Part shown: piece by piece, positions 41,947 through 54,115 of the stretch
Layout of the letters: each line of letters starts with the position of its first letter
Position numbering within the stretch: position 1 is the first letter of the stretch
From: Pseudomonadota bacterium
GTDB taxonomy: Bacteria; Pseudomonadota; Gammaproteobacteria; Enterobacterales; Enterobacteriaceae
Reading direction: 5' to 3'
Assembly: GCA_018261615.1 (NCBI GenBank)
Contig: JAGTSE010000014.1
Location: 1 to 64,000 of the forward strand
Length of the DNA: 64,000 bases
Translations under genes and position numbers: made by a program
The notes under the pieces: model-generated
Seen by the model: the letters and a program-made list of their open reading frames with translations, nothing else
The model's database searches: none
Told to the model about the DNA's origin: nothing

Positions 41947-42434
41947 CAGACGAACAGATGCAGTTGATTGTAGGGCTGATCGTCGCGCGTTTGCAGGCAA
42001 GGCGTGGCAATACCGCGACATTAAGCGCAGAGGCGCTTCGTCATGCTCCAGTGCAGGAGCTGGCGATGGCGCATGACGCCCTCCACATTGTGCAAGCGAC
42101 TCTGCAATTCCTGCACCAACTGGCAGAGGGTAAATGCGATGACTCTGCCGTCGCAAACCTGTTTGAAGCGCTGTCGCTCGGTATGGCGGTCAGCATCGCG
42201 CTGCCAGTGCAGATACTGGCTCATTTGCCGCTACGGGCGTTAACGCCCCTTCCCTGTTGCTGGTGCGATCCGCAGGGCAACAAGGTGGCGCTGCATCTGA
42301 AAAATGTCCTCAGTTACCGGGATCTCCGCGCCCTGCATGGCGGGTGGCTGGTCACTTCACGCAGAACCGTCATCACCGCACTGGCGCGCGAAGCGGCGCT
42401 CGCACAACACATACAACTGGTTAAGCAGGAGTGA
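41943..42434 (+). CDS. pduM: Microcompartment assembly protein PduM
   Basis: The 163-residue protein matches PduM in length, position and the opening TDEQMQLIVGLIVARLQAR. In Salmonella it is needed for proper shell assembly; its biochemical role is unknown. Its start overlaps pduL and its stop is three bases from pduN. Confidence 0.9.
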   Translation: MTDEQMQLIVGLIVARLQARRGNTATLSAEALRHAPVQELAMAHDALHIVQATLQFLHQLAEGKCDDSAVANLFEALSLGMAVSIALPVQILAHLPLRALTPLPCCWCDPQGNKVALHLKNVLSYRDLRALHGGWLVTSRRTVITALAREAALAQHIQLVKQE

Positions 42435-42437
42435 ATC

Positions 42438-42713
42438 ATGCAACTCGCACGCGTTACAGGCTCGGTGGTATCGACGCAAAAATCGCCGTCGCTGGTCGGG
42501 AAAAAACTGCTACTGGTCCGTCGCGTCTCTCTGGATGGCGAACTGCCTGCAAACCCGGCACGAGGAGATGAAGTGGCTGTCGATTCCGTTGGCGCTGGCG
42601 TGGGTGAACTGGTGTTACTCAGCGGCGGTTCCAGCGCCCGCCACGTTTTCAGCGAGCCGAATGACGCTATCGATTTAGCCGTGGTCGGTATTGTCGACAC
42701 GTTGTCGCGCTAA
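42438..42713 (+). CDS. pduN: Pentameric vertex protein PduN
   Basis: The 91-residue EutN/CcmL-type protein caps the shell vertices as a pentamer. [29 protein letters not shown] and [20 protein letters not shown] are the family signature. Confidence 0.96.
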   Translation: MQLARVTGSVVSTQKSPSLVGKKLLLVRRVSLDGELPANPARGDEVAVDSVGAGVGELVLLSGGSSARHVFSEPNDAIDLAVVGIVDTLSR

Positions 42714-42722
42714 GGAGTTGAA

Positions 42723-43727
42723 ATGACCATTTACACCCGAACAGGCGATGCCGGGACAACAGCATTATTTAGCGGCCAGCGCGTCAGCAAAACCCATTCT
42801 CGCGTAGAAACCTACGGCACGCTGGACGAGCTGAACGCCGGACTAAGCCTCTGTATTTGCGCCGTGCATTGCGAGGAGCTGAAACCGTTCCTGGAATCCG
42901 TACAGCAGCAGCTGTTCTGGTTCAGCGCCGAGCTGGCAAGTGAGAGCGAAACGCCGTCACCCACACAGCGCTATATCAGCAGCGAAGAGATTGCCGCGCT
43001 TGAACAGCGGATTGACCAGGCAATGGCGCAGGTTGATGACGTGCACCGTTTTATTTTGCCGGGGCGTTGCGAAGCAGCTGCCAGACTGCACCTTGCCCGT
43101 ACCGTCACCCGCCGCGCCGAGCGACGGCTGGTGCAGTTGGCAGAACAGGTTAATGTCCGTCAGGTGCTTCTGCGTTACATCAACCGCCTGTCGGACTGTT
43201 TATACGCGCTGGCGCGACTTGAAGATCATCTCGCCCATCAGCAGCAGATTATCAATGCTGTTGCGGCCCGCTACCGCTCTGCGGCCCGTTCCACACCGGA
43301 GCCAGAGACCATGACACTCACTTTTCATGAATTGCATCAATTGACACGCGCAGCAATGGAGCGAGCCAGCGAGCTGGGCGTGCCTGTGGTCATCAGCGTG
43401 GTGGATGCCAGCGGAACGGGCATGCTGCACTGGCGCATGCCGGATGCGTTGCTGGTGAGCAGCGAGCTGGCGCCGAAGAAAGCCTGGACCGCGGTCGCGA
43501 TGAAAACCGCGACCCATCAACTTTCGCCCGTCGTACAGCCGGGCGGCCCGCTTTATGGCCTGGACGCGCAGATGGCGGGAAAAGTTGTGACCTTCGGCGG
43601 CGGTTTTCCACTGTGGCGCGACAGCAACATTATTGGTGGTCTTGGTATCAGCGGCGGAACCGTTGAACAGGACATGGATATAGCCCAGGCCGCACTCGCG
43701 GCGATTAATATGGGAAACAATCAATGA
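42723..43727 (+). CDS. pduO: Cob(I)alamin adenosyltransferase PduO
   Basis: The 334-residue two-domain protein has a PduO-type ATP:cob(I)alamin adenosyltransferase at residues 1-190 (YTRTGDAGTTALFSGQRVSK, FILPGRCEAAARLHLARTVTRRAERR) and a C-terminal DUF336/HbpS-like domain (LTRAAMERASELGVPVVISV, GGFPLW) that binds haem in Salmonella. It makes adenosylcobalamin inside the microcompartment from recycled or salvaged corrin. Confidence 0.96.
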   Translation: MTIYTRTGDAGTTALFSGQRVSKTHSRVETYGTLDELNAGLSLCICAVHCEELKPFLESVQQQLFWFSAELASESETPSPTQRYISSEEIAALEQRIDQAMAQVDDVHRFILPGRCEAAARLHLARTVTRRAERRLVQLAEQVNVRQVLLRYINRLSDCLYALARLEDHLAHQQQIINAVAARYRSAARSTPEPETMTLTFHELHQLTRAAMERASELGVPVVISVVDASGTGMLHWRMPDALLVSSELAPKKAWTAVAMKTATHQLSPVVQPGGPLYGLDAQMAGKVVTFGGGFPLWRDSNIIGGLGISGGTVEQDMDIAQAALAAINMGNNQ

Positions 43728-45112
43728 ACACGTCTGAACTGGAAACCCTGATCCGCACCATTCTTAGCGAACAACTGGAACCCGCGCCGCAAACAAAGGC
43801 GACAGAAAACGGCATCTTTACTACCCCGGATCAGGCGATTACGGCAGCACATCAGGCATTTCAGCGTTATCAGCAGTGCCCGCTGAAAACCCGCAGCGCC
43901 ATCATCAGCAGCATGCGCCACGAGCTTGCCCCCCATCTGGCGCAGCTTTCTGAAGAGAGCGCCATCGAGACCGGAATGGGCAATAAAGAGGACAAATTCC
44001 TCAAGAACAAGGCCGCGCTGGAAAATACGCCGGGCATTGAAGATCTCACCACTACGGCCCTGACCGGCGACGGTGGGATGGTGCTGTTTGAATACTCACC
44101 GTTTGGCGTGATTGGTTCGGTCGCGCCAAGCACCAACCCCACAGAAACCATCATCAATAACAGCATCAGCATGCTGTCCGCTGGTAATACTGTCTATTTC
44201 AGCCCGCATCCCGGGGCAAAAAACGTCTCGCTGAAGCTGATCGGCATAATTGAAGAGATTGCATTTCGCAGTACCGGCATTCGCAACCTGGTGGTCACCG
44301 TGGCAGAACCGACCTTTGAGGCCACGCAGCAAATGATGGCGCATCCCAAAATCGCCCTGCTGGCGATCACCGGCGGGCCGGGTATTGTGATGATGGGGCT
44401 AAAAAGCGGGAAAAAAGTGATTGGCGCCGGGGCCGGAAACCCGCCCTGCATCGTTGATGAGACCGCCGATCTGGTGAAGGCCGCGGAAGATATCATCAAC
44501 GGCGCCTCGTTCGACTACAACCTGCCCTGCATTGCGGAAAAAAGCCTGATTGTTGTCGAAAGCGTCGCCGATCGTCTACTGCAACAGATGCAGGCCTTTG
44601 GCGCGCTGCGCATCACCGGCAGCGATATCGACGCGCTGCGCGCCGCCTGTATCATCGACGGCGCAGCGAATAAAAAGCTGGTGGGCAAAAGCCCCACTGC
44701 CATTTTGCAGGCTGCCGGATTATCCGTGCCACCCAAAACCCCGCGTCTGTTGATTGCAGAAGTGGCTGGCGACGATCCGCTGGTCACCGCCGAGCAATTA
44801 ATGCCGGTACTACCGGTTGTACGGGTGGCGGATTTCGACGCGGCGCTGGCACTGGCGCTGGTGGTCGAAGAAGGTCTGCATCATACGGCGGTGATGCATT
44901 CACAAAACGTCTCGCGGCTTAACCTGGCCGCCCGTCGTCTGCAAACCTCTATTTTTGTTAAAAACGGCCCTTCGTATGCCGGGATCGGCGTCGGCGGCGA
45001 AGGTTTCACCACCTTCACCATCGCCACCCCCACGGGAGAAGGCACCACCTCAGCGAAGAGCTTCGCGCGTTCGCGCCGCTGCGTGCTGACCAACGGTTTT
45101 TCCATTCGCTGA
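43724..45112 (+). CDS. pduP: CoA-acylating propionaldehyde dehydrogenase PduP
   Basis: The 462-residue aldehyde dehydrogenase-fold enzyme oxidises propionaldehyde to propionyl-CoA with NAD+. Residues 1-18 (NTSELETLIRTILSEQL) form the encapsulation peptide. The catalytic Cys269 is in FDYNLPCIAEKS, and VIGAGAGNPPCIVD is the cofactor region. It overlaps pduO by four bases. Confidence 0.97.
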   Translation: MNTSELETLIRTILSEQLEPAPQTKATENGIFTTPDQAITAAHQAFQRYQQCPLKTRSAIISSMRHELAPHLAQLSEESAIETGMGNKEDKFLKNKAALENTPGIEDLTTTALTGDGGMVLFEYSPFGVIGSVAPSTNPTETIINNSISMLSAGNTVYFSPHPGAKNVSLKLIGIIEEIAFRSTGIRNLVVTVAEPTFEATQQMMAHPKIALLAITGGPGIVMMGLKSGKKVIGAGAGNPPCIVDETADLVKAAEDIINGASFDYNLPCIAEKSLIVVESVADRLLQQMQAFGALRITGSDIDALRAACIIDGAANKKLVGKSPTAILQAAGLSVPPKTPRLLIAEVAGDDPLVTAEQLMPVLPVVRVADFDAALALALVVEEGLHHTAVMHSQNVSRLNLAARRLQTSIFVKNGPSYAGIGVGGEGFTTFTIATPTGEGTTSAKSFARSRRCVLTNGFSIR

Positions 45113-45123
45113 CCGGGGGCATG

Positions 45124-46236
45124 ATGAACAGATTTTCGCTACAGACACGACTCTACAGCGGCACAGGCAGCCTCGGCATTCTGACGCGTTTTCGCAACAA
45201 GCATATCTGGATCATTTGCGACGCCTTTTTAGCGCGTTCGCCGCTGATCGAGATGCTGCGCGCGGCAATCCCGCCGGATAACCGCATCAGCGTATTCAGC
45301 GACATCACGCCGGATCCCACCATCGCCATCGTGGTAGAAGGGATCGCGCAGATGCAGGCGCTGAAGCCACAGGTGGTGATCGGTTTTGGCGGCGGATCGG
45401 CGCTGGATGCCGCGAAAGCGATTGTCTGGTTCAGTAAAAAGTCGGATATCACTATCGAAACCTGCGTGGCCATTCCCACCACCAGCGGCACTGGCTCAGA
45501 GGTGACCAGCGCCTGTGTGATAAGCGATCCGGAAAAAGGCATCAAATATCCGTTATTTGATAACGCGCTTTATCCCGATATGGCGATCCTTGACCCGGCG
45601 CTGGTGGTCAGCGTTCCGCCCTCCGTGACCGCCAATACCGGCATGGACGTACTCACCCACGCACTGGAAGCCTATGTTTCGCCGCAGGCCAGTGACTTTA
45701 CCGATGCGCTGGCGGAAAAGGCCACTCAACTGGTGTTTCAGTACCTGCCCGATGCCGTGCGAAAGGGAGATTGCCTCGCCACGCGCGGCAAAATGCACAA
45801 CGCCTCAACGCTTGCCGGAATGGCGTTCAGCCAGGCGGGTCTAGGCATAAATCACGCCATCGCCCATCAGATTGGCGGCCAGTTTCATCTGCCGCACGGG
45901 CTGGCGAATGCGCTGTTGCTGACGGCAGCGATCCGCTTTAACGCCACGGATGCGCGCGCGGCAAAACGGTATGCCCGGCTGGCGAAAGTCTGTCATTGCT
46001 GCCCGCATGATGCGAACGACATCGTGGCGTTAAATGCGTTGCTCCGCCACATCGAACGGTTAAAGCAGCAGTGTGGGCTGCCCTCTCTGGCCGTAGCGCT
46101 CCAGACTGCGAAACCACGCTGGCATGCGAGTATTCCCGCCATGGCCCAGGCGGCGCTGGCGGATGCCACGATGAAAACCACCCCGCGCCCAGCAACGGTC
46201 GATGATATTGGTGAACTACTGGAGGCGTTGCTGTGA
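45124..46236 (+). CDS. pduQ: Iron-type 1-propanol dehydrogenase PduQ
   Basis: The 370-residue iron-dependent alcohol dehydrogenase reduces propionaldehyde to 1-propanol and regenerates NAD+ for PduP. VIGFGGGSALDAAKAIVWF, IPTTSGTGSEVTSACVI and the metal His residues in HALEAYVSP and GINHAIAHQIGG are present. Two ATGs stand side by side; the second matches the Salmonella start. It overlaps pduS by four bases. Confidence 0.95.
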   Translation: MNRFSLQTRLYSGTGSLGILTRFRNKHIWIICDAFLARSPLIEMLRAAIPPDNRISVFSDITPDPTIAIVVEGIAQMQALKPQVVIGFGGGSALDAAKAIVWFSKKSDITIETCVAIPTTSGTGSEVTSACVISDPEKGIKYPLFDNALYPDMAILDPALVVSVPPSVTANTGMDVLTHALEAYVSPQASDFTDALAEKATQLVFQYLPDAVRKGDCLATRGKMHNASTLAGMAFSQAGLGINHAIAHQIGGQFHLPHGLANALLLTAAIRFNATDARAAKRYARLAKVCHCCPHDANDIVALNALLRHIERLKQQCGLPSLAVALQTAKPRWHASIPAMAQAALADATMKTTPRPATVDDIGELLEALL

Positions 46237-47603
46237 ACGAAACCGCACTTCAGGCCACTCCATTTGGCGAACTCACCGTCGCAACGGCTGACGACATCCG
46301 CAAGCGAGTGCGCGATGCAGGCGTGGTCGGCGCTGGCGGCGCGGGTTTTCCCACCCATGTCAAATTGCAGGCGCAGGTGGAAATTTTTCTGGTTAATGCC
46401 GCCGAATGCGAACCGATGCTGAAAGTCGACCAGCAACTGATGCCGCGCCAGGCGGCAAGGCTGGTACGAGGTCTGCTGTATGGCATGCAGGCAACCGGCG
46501 CAGCAGAAGGAATTATCGCGCTGAAAGAGAAATATCACGCCGCGATCGGCGCGCTGACACCGCTGCTGCCGCCACAGCTACGGCTGCATATCCTGCCGGA
46601 TGTCTACCCGGCGGGCGATGAAGTCATCACCATCTGGCAGGCAACCGGTCGGCGCGTAGCGCCAGCGGCGCTGCCCGTCAGTGTCGGCGTAGTGGTTAAC
46701 AATGTTCAGACGGTGCTGAACATTGCCAGGGCCGTTGAGCAACACTATCCGGTAACCCGCCGCACGCTGACGGTTAACGGCGCGGTCCGGCAGCCATTAA
46801 CTGTCACCGTGCCACTGGGAATGTCGTTACGCGAGGTGCTGGCGCTGGCTGGCGGCGCAACCGTCGACGATGCGGGTTATATCAACGGAGGGCCAATGAT
46901 GGGCGCACTGCTGACCTCGCTGGATACGCCTGTCACTAAAACCACTGGTGGTCTGCTGGTGTTGCCAAAATCGCATCCATTAATCCAGCGGCGTATGCAG
47001 GACGATCGCACAGTGCTGAGCATCGCTCGTACGGTTTGCGAGCAGTGCCGCCTGTGTACGGATTTATGCCCGCGCCATTTGCTGGGTCACGAACTCTCGC
47101 CGCACCTGCTGGTGCGCGCCATGAATTACCAGAGCATCGCCACGCCGCAAACGGTGCTCAGCGCCCTCACCTGCTCAGAATGCAATGTCTGTGAAAGCGT
47201 GGCCTGCCCGGTCGGCATTTCACCGATGCGCGTCAATCGTCTGCTGAAAAACGAACTGCGTCAGCACGGTGCACGCTATCAGGGGCCGCTGCGTGACGCC
47301 GACGAGATGGCGCGTTATCGCCTGATCCCGGTAAAACGGCTTATTAGCAAACTGGCGCTCAGCGAGTGGTATCAGGATGCCCCATTCACAGAACTGCGCA
47401 CCGAACCCACCCAGGTACAACTGCCGCTGCGCCAGCACATCGGAGCCGCCGCAGTGCCCTGCGTGCAGCCAGGCGAAACCGTGCTGCGCGGCCAGCAAAT
47501 CGCCACGATTCCTGACGGTGCCTTAGGCGCGCCAGTCCACGCCAGTATTGATGGCACCGTTGCATCAATAACCGAACAGACAATCACATTAGTCAGAGGA
47601 TAA
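46233..47603 (+). CDS. pduS: Cobalamin reductase PduS
   Basis: The 456-residue RnfC-like flavoprotein reduces cob(III)alamin and cob(II)alamin for Pdu[17 protein letters not shown] is the flavin/NADH region. Two ferredoxin-type clusters are visible: [14 protein letters not shown] near 268 and [15 protein letters not shown] near 313. It precedes pduT, an iron-sulfur shell protein that may pass electrons. Confidence 0.96.
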   Translation: MNETALQATPFGELTVATADDIRKRVRDAGVVGAGGAGFPTHVKLQAQVEIFLVNAAECEPMLKVDQQLMPRQAARLVRGLLYGMQATGAAEGIIALKEKYHAAIGALTPLLPPQLRLHILPDVYPAGDEVITIWQATGRRVAPAALPVSVGVVVNNVQTVLNIARAVEQHYPVTRRTLTVNGAVRQPLTVTVPLGMSLREVLALAGGATVDDAGYINGGPMMGALLTSLDTPVTKTTGGLLVLPKSHPLIQRRMQDDRTVLSIARTVCEQCRLCTDLCPRHLLGHELSPHLLVRAMNYQSIATPQTVLSALTCSECNVCESVACPVGISPMRVNRLLKNELRQHGARYQGPLRDADEMARYRLIPVKRLISKLALSEWYQDAPFTELRTEPTQVQLPLRQHIGAAAVPCVQPGETVLRGQQIATIPDGALGAPVHASIDGTVASITEQTITLVRG

Positions 47604-47605
47604 CC

Positions 47606-48160
47606 ATGTCTCAGGCCATAGGAATTGTAGAACTGACCAGCATTGCCAAAGGTATGGAGCTGGGAGATACCATGCTCAAAAGCGCCAGTGTGACGCTGCT
47701 GGTAAGCAAAACCCTCTGTCCCGGCAAATTCCTGCTGATGGTGGGCGGCGATGTCGGCGCGGTACAGCAGGCTGTCGCCGCCGCCGATGCCCGGGCAGGC
47801 GAAATGCTGGTAGACAGCCTGGTTCTGCCGAACATTCATGCCAGCGTGCTGCCCGCAATCAGCGGCCTGAATATCGTGGAGCAGCGCCAGGCTGTCGGCG
47901 TGGTGGAAACCTGGAGCGTAGCCGCCTGCATCGCCGCCGCCGACCGGGCGGTAAAAGCCGCCAACGTCACGCTGGTGCGCATACATATGGCCTTCGGCAT
48001 CGGCGGCAAATGCTACATGGTGGTCAGCGGCGATATTTCCGATGTCGAAAATGGCGTTGCTGTGGCCAGCGAAAGCGCCGGAGAGAAAGGGCTGCTGGTC
48101 TATCGCACAGTGATCCCGCGCCCACATGAAGCGATGTGGCGACAGATAATGGAGGGCTAA
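47606..48160 (+). CDS. pduT: Tandem-BMC iron-sulfur shell protein PduT
   Basis: The 184-residue protein has two BMC domains. Cys38 in SKTLCPGKF is the residue that binds the [4Fe-4S] cluster in the trimer pore in Salmonella. It likely moves electrons or a cluster across the shell. Its stop overlaps the pduU ATG by one base. Confidence 0.96.
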   Translation: MSQAIGIVELTSIAKGMELGDTMLKSASVTLLVSKTLCPGKFLLMVGGDVGAVQQAVAAADARAGEMLVDSLVLPNIHASVLPAISGLNIVEQRQAVGVVETWSVAACIAAADRAVKAANVTLVRIHMAFGIGGKCYMVVSGDISDVENGVAVASESAGEKGLLVYRTVIPRPHEAMWRQIMEG

Positions 48161-48510
48161 TGGAAACGCAACACACCCCCGAACGCATGATCCAGGAGTA
48201 TGTACCCGGCAAACAGGTCACGCTGGCGCATCTGATTGCCAACCCGGGCAAAGGGCTGTACCAGAAGCTGGGGATAAGCGACACCGCATCGGCGATTGGT
48301 ATTCTGACCATCACACCCAGTGAAGCCTCAATTATTGCCTGCGATATTGCCACCAAATCCGGTGCCGTGGAGATTGGTTTTATTGATCGGTTCACCGGCG
48401 CGGTAGTACTGACCGGCGATGTTTCTGCTGTGGAATACGCGTTACGCCAGGTGACACGTATCCTCGGCGAGATGCTGCACTTTACCGCCTGCCCGGTCAC
48501 ACGGACCTGA
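48160..48510 (+). CDS. pduU: Shell protein PduU
   Basis: The 116-residue permuted BMC hexamer has an N-terminal extension ([20 protein letters not shown]) that forms a plug-like beta barrel at the pore. The ATG at 48160 overlaps the pduT stop and gives the exact Salmonella length; an earlier frame start inside pduT is rejected. Confidence 0.95.
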   Translation: METQHTPERMIQEYVPGKQVTLAHLIANPGKGLYQKLGISDTASAIGILTITPSEASIIACDIATKSGAVEIGFIDRFTGAVVLTGDVSAVEYALRQVTRILGEMLHFTACPVTRT

Positions 48511-48514
48511 CAGC

Positions 48515-50900
<2,386 letters not shown>

Positions 50901-50936
50901 CACTATCCGGGCTTTGATTGTGAAGGGAGTTACAGC

Positions 50937-51803
50937 GTGGCATTGGCGCATTGTCCCGCATCGTGCGGTGAAATAATCCAGGGCTGGATCCTGGGAGGTG
51001 AAAAACTGGTCTCCTGCCCGGTGGACTGGTACAGCAGTGTCGAAGTAACGCACGGCAAACCTCAGGTGAATGAACGGCCGTTGACACGTCGTATGGTTAA
51101 CCAGTTGCTGGCGCACTGGCAGTTACCTGCAACGCTGTCGCACACACTGCGCATCGAGTGCCGCTCTACAATTCCCCTGGCCAAAGGCATGGCCAGCAGC
51201 ACCGCGGATATTGCCGCCACCGCTGTGGCAGCGGCCCGTCACCTTGAGCAACCACTGGATGAGAAAACGCTGGCACAACTGTGCGTGGCGCTGGAGCCGA
51301 CCGACAGCACGATCTTTTCGCGCCTGACGCTGTTCGATCACAATACTGCTGCAACGCAGATTGCCTGCGGCGGTTTGCCGGAGTGCGACGTGCTGCTGCT
51401 TGAAAGTCCGATAACCCTGACCACTGCCGCTTATCATCGTCTGCCGCGCCAGCAGGCGCTGCTGGAAAATGCCTGTACACTGGATAATGCATGGCACCTG
51501 TTGCAGCAGGCCTGCATGGAAAATGATGCCGCGCGGCTGGGAGAAGCCGCGACGTTAAGCGCGATTGCCAGTCAGGTTCTGCTGCCGAAACCGGCGTTTC
51601 CCGCCCTGCTTGAGCTGGTGGAGTGTTGCGATCTGTATGGACTGAATGTCGCCCACAGCGGAAGCGTGGTCGGGCTGCTGCTTGATGCCCAGCGCCATGA
51701 TGTGGAAAGAGTTCGCCGGAAGTTGAAAGAGACCGGGTTGACGGCGCACTGGCCGCAAAATTATCTGCTGAAAATGGTGGCAGGAGGCGTACTGGAAGGG
51801 TGA
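50937..51803 (+). CDS. pduX: L-threonine kinase PduX
   Basis: The 288-residue GHMP kinase makes L-threonine-phosphate, precursor of the aminopropanol arm of cobalamin. PASCGEIIQGWILG and the ATP loop PLAKGMASSTAD at 80-91 are characteristic, with a C-terminal GLNVAHSGSVVGLLLD. The start is a GTG with AGGGAG seven bases upstream. It is the last gene of the operon. Confidence 0.94.
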   Translation: MALAHCPASCGEIIQGWILGGEKLVSCPVDWYSSVEVTHGKPQVNERPLTRRMVNQLLAHWQLPATLSHTLRIECRSTIPLAKGMASSTADIAATAVAAARHLEQPLDEKTLAQLCVALEPTDSTIFSRLTLFDHNTAATQIACGGLPECDVLLLESPITLTTAAYHRLPRQQALLENACTLDNAWHLLQQACMENDAARLGEAATLSAIASQVLLPKPAFPALLELVECCDLYGLNVAHSGSVVGLLLDAQRHDVERVRRKLKETGLTAHWPQNYLLKMVAGGVLEG

Positions 51804-51820
51804 GAGGCGCACCTCTCACC
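51799..51820 (+). terminator. Hairpin at the end of the pdu operon
   Basis: GGTGAGAGG and CCTCTCACC pair perfectly around CGCA, overlapping the pduX stop. There is no T run, so it may be a weak or factor-dependent terminator or a stabilising 3' end. Confidence 0.4.
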
Positions 51821-51834
51821 GCTCGCTGGAGGCG

Positions 51835-52170
51835 TTATTCCACTTTTGGCTCACTCGGCTTCAGTTCACCCATGGTTTTGAGTTTTTTGGAGATTTCGCG
51901 GCGCTCTTTTGAAAGTTCAGCATTTTTGATGATGTAATCATCCACGCGATCTTCGTAGTCGGTCTTCATACTGGCGATAATGCCATGGATCTCTTCTATG
52001 CTCATACCCGGTTTAATATAGTCGCTCAGGTTGTCCAGCAACAGCACGCGCTTCTGGTTATCACGGATCTTCTTCTCCACGTCCTGGATTTCGCGCTGCA
52101 ATTTATTTTTGCGGCGGAACAGACGCACAAACTCCAGAACATCCTGGAATGAAGGCTTATTTGTTTCCAT
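51835..52170 (-). CDS. tmaR: PTS polar-localisation protein TmaR (YeeX, DUF496)
   Basis: The 111-residue, highly charged, mostly coiled-coil protein matches Yee[38 protein letters not shown]. In E. coli TmaR forms polar clusters that hold and control enzyme I of the sugar PTS. It is monocistronic and convergent with the pdu operon. Confidence 0.93.
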   Translation of the reverse strand: METNKPSFQDVLEFVRLFRRKNKLQREIQDVEKKIRDNQKRVLLLDNLSDYIKPGMSIEEIHGIIASMKTDYEDRVDDYIIKNAELSKERREISKKLKTMGELKPSEPKVE

Positions 52171-52336
52171 TTTTACACCCCTGATAATGTGAGATTCGGA
52201 TTCGTTAAAACAACCACCTTAGAGGCAAACCTACCCAATGTGGTCGCATAAGACAATGGTTTTTCCTGTCGGCTATCATAACCGCAAATGTAGCTGAATC
52301 GAAACAACCCAACAACGGTATGCGATTATCTGTCCC

Positions 52337-53422
52337 TTATTTGCGCAATGCCCGACAGATCAAATGTGACAGCAGCTCCAGTTGACGGGCCAGCTCCATG
52401 CTCAGCCAGACGTAACCGTGAATCGAAGTTTCAGCCAGCGCATCGTCTTTATGTTCGCCGCTCAACTGGCGCAATTCCGCCACAATTTCACTCAGTTTTT
52501 CAGTGTTGGCCAGAATCGGCTGCGGGTTGCCTTCATACAGCGCATGCGCAATGGTCAGCAGCGTTTGCTGAGTCATTCGCTGCGTATCCCGTAACGTATG
52601 CGCGTTGATCATCACAAAATGGCTGGTACGTGAGCTCCAGTGAGCATTGATTTGCAGTTCCAGCATGCAGACCATATTACGGCTGACGGTCTGGATGGCT
52701 TCGAAAATCGCCTTTTGCAAATGTGTCTCTTTGCAGGCGGGCGTTATCAGACCGCGCATATTCACCACGTCGTTGAGGATTTTTTGCAGATGTTTTTCCA
52801 GCCGTGGCCGTTCGACCAGGTTACGGGAGAAACCCGCCTGATAAACGCGGTTGAATGCGGTAACGTAGTTGGCCATCTGAATACGCCAGTGCAAAAATGC
52901 CCTCTGCGGCCAGATCCCGGTAAACAACATCGCCAGCAGCGAACCGATAATCACATCGCCGCTGCGCCACAGCGCGGTATGCATATCGCCAGGCGGCGCG
53001 CCCACCACCACTGATAGCGTAATACCAATGAGTAGCGCCTGGTAAGGCTTTTTACCCAGCGCCAGCCAGCCGCAGAGAAACATGGCCACCGAGCACCACA
53101 GCAGCATCACCGGCAGTGAGAGAAGCTCCAGTTTTAATGCCACCAGACCCAGCGCCGCCCCCAAAATTGTGCCACCAATGCGTTCAAATGCGCGCGGAAC
53201 CACGTTTCCCCAAAAGGAGATCGGCCCCATCAGCACCACCAGCGTGATCAGTGGCCAGGTTCCTTCCGGCACCTTCAGCAGACGGATCAGCAAAAAGGTC
53301 AGAATAAAAGCCAGCGCGATACGCACACCGTGTACGACACGATAATGGCGGTAAAGACGAATTTCGAAAGGACTGAGTGATTTGTCGCGACGCACAGTCG
53401 CTTCCCCCGATTGAACCGACAA
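52337..53422 (-). CDS. yeeA: FUSC-family inner-membrane protein YeeA
   Basis: The 361-residue protein has an N-terminal set of about six membrane helices (LAFILTFLLIRLLKVPEGTW, GPISFWGNVVPRAFERIGGT) and a long soluble C-terminal part, the FUSC/aromatic acid exporter-like layout. E. coli YeeA is close in length. Its function is not established. Confidence 0.9.
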   Translation of the reverse strand: MSVQSGEATVRRDKSLSPFEIRLYRHYRVVHGVRIALAFILTFLLIRLLKVPEGTWPLITLVVLMGPISFWGNVVPRAFERIGGTILGAALGLVALKLELLSLPVMLLWCSVAMFLCGWLALGKKPYQALLIGITLSVVVGAPPGDMHTALWRSGDVIIGSLLAMLFTGIWPQRAFLHWRIQMANYVTAFNRVYQAGFSRNLVERPRLEKHLQKILNDVVNMRGLITPACKETHLQKAIFEAIQTVSRNMVCMLELQINAHWSSRTSHFVMINAHTLRDTQRMTQQTLLTIAHALYEGNPQPILANTEKLSEIVAELRQLSGEHKDDALAETSIHGYVWLSMELARQLELLSHLICRALRK

Positions 53423-53520
53423 AGGCGCAATTGTAGGTTTTTTCGGATGCAGATAGCACCCCTGCGATAAAAAAAGAGGCGGCAGCGCTTCTCTGTTGCC
53501 TCTTCTGGTTAATTTATCGC

Positions 53521-53994
53521 TTACAGATTTTTCGGCTCAACCGGGATATGCATGTCGATTTCCCAATAACCATCCTGTTGAGCATCGTTCAGGTAGACCT
53601 CAAAGCAGGGACCCGCAGCAATTTGCACGGATTGATCGCTAAGCAGCTCATCAAAGAAGAGATCCCAGCACGCTTCGAACTCTTCGTTGTACACTCTCGT
53701 CTGTGCCACTGCGTACTGGCCGCCGGGAATGTCAGTGAGGATCGCCCCTTCGCTATTTGCCGGGATTTGAAAGCCAGCATCGACGGTGATGGCAACATCA
53801 GCGCGCAGCTTTTCCGGCGGCACTTCGTCAGGGTTATCGTAATAGGCGCACACCCACTCCAGAGGTGCGATCTTATTGCTATCGACCCACATCATCAGCT
53901 GTTTAAAGCCCTCTTTCACCGTCACATCCCACGGCCCGACCAGATGGAACCCGGCGATACGCCGTTTTTCCAGTTGCTTCACGTTGTAGCTCAT
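53521..53994 (-). CDS. sbmC: DNA gyrase inhibitor SbmC (GyrI)
   Basis: The 157-residue GyrI-like protein has the length and sequence of E. coli SbmC ([37 protein letters not shown]). It protects gyrase from toxins such as microcin B17 and CcdB and belongs to the SOS response in E. coli. Confidence 0.92.
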   Translation of the reverse strand: MSYNVKQLEKRRIAGFHLVGPWDVTVKEGFKQLMMWVDSNKIAPLEWVCAYYDNPDEVPPEKLRADVAITVDAGFQIPANSEGAILTDIPGGQYAVAQTRVYNEEFEACWDLFFDELLSDQSVQIAAGPCFEVYLNDAQQDGYWEIDMHIPVEPKNL

Positions 53995-54115
53995 GTTGAC
54001 TCCATTAGCGTTACTGTTTGTTTATACAGTATAGCGTTCCGACAATTGCCTGCCGTGTCGGAGTCATCAATTATGCGAGCAGACTCGCATCACCGCCACT
54101 CTGTCCGCACGCGCA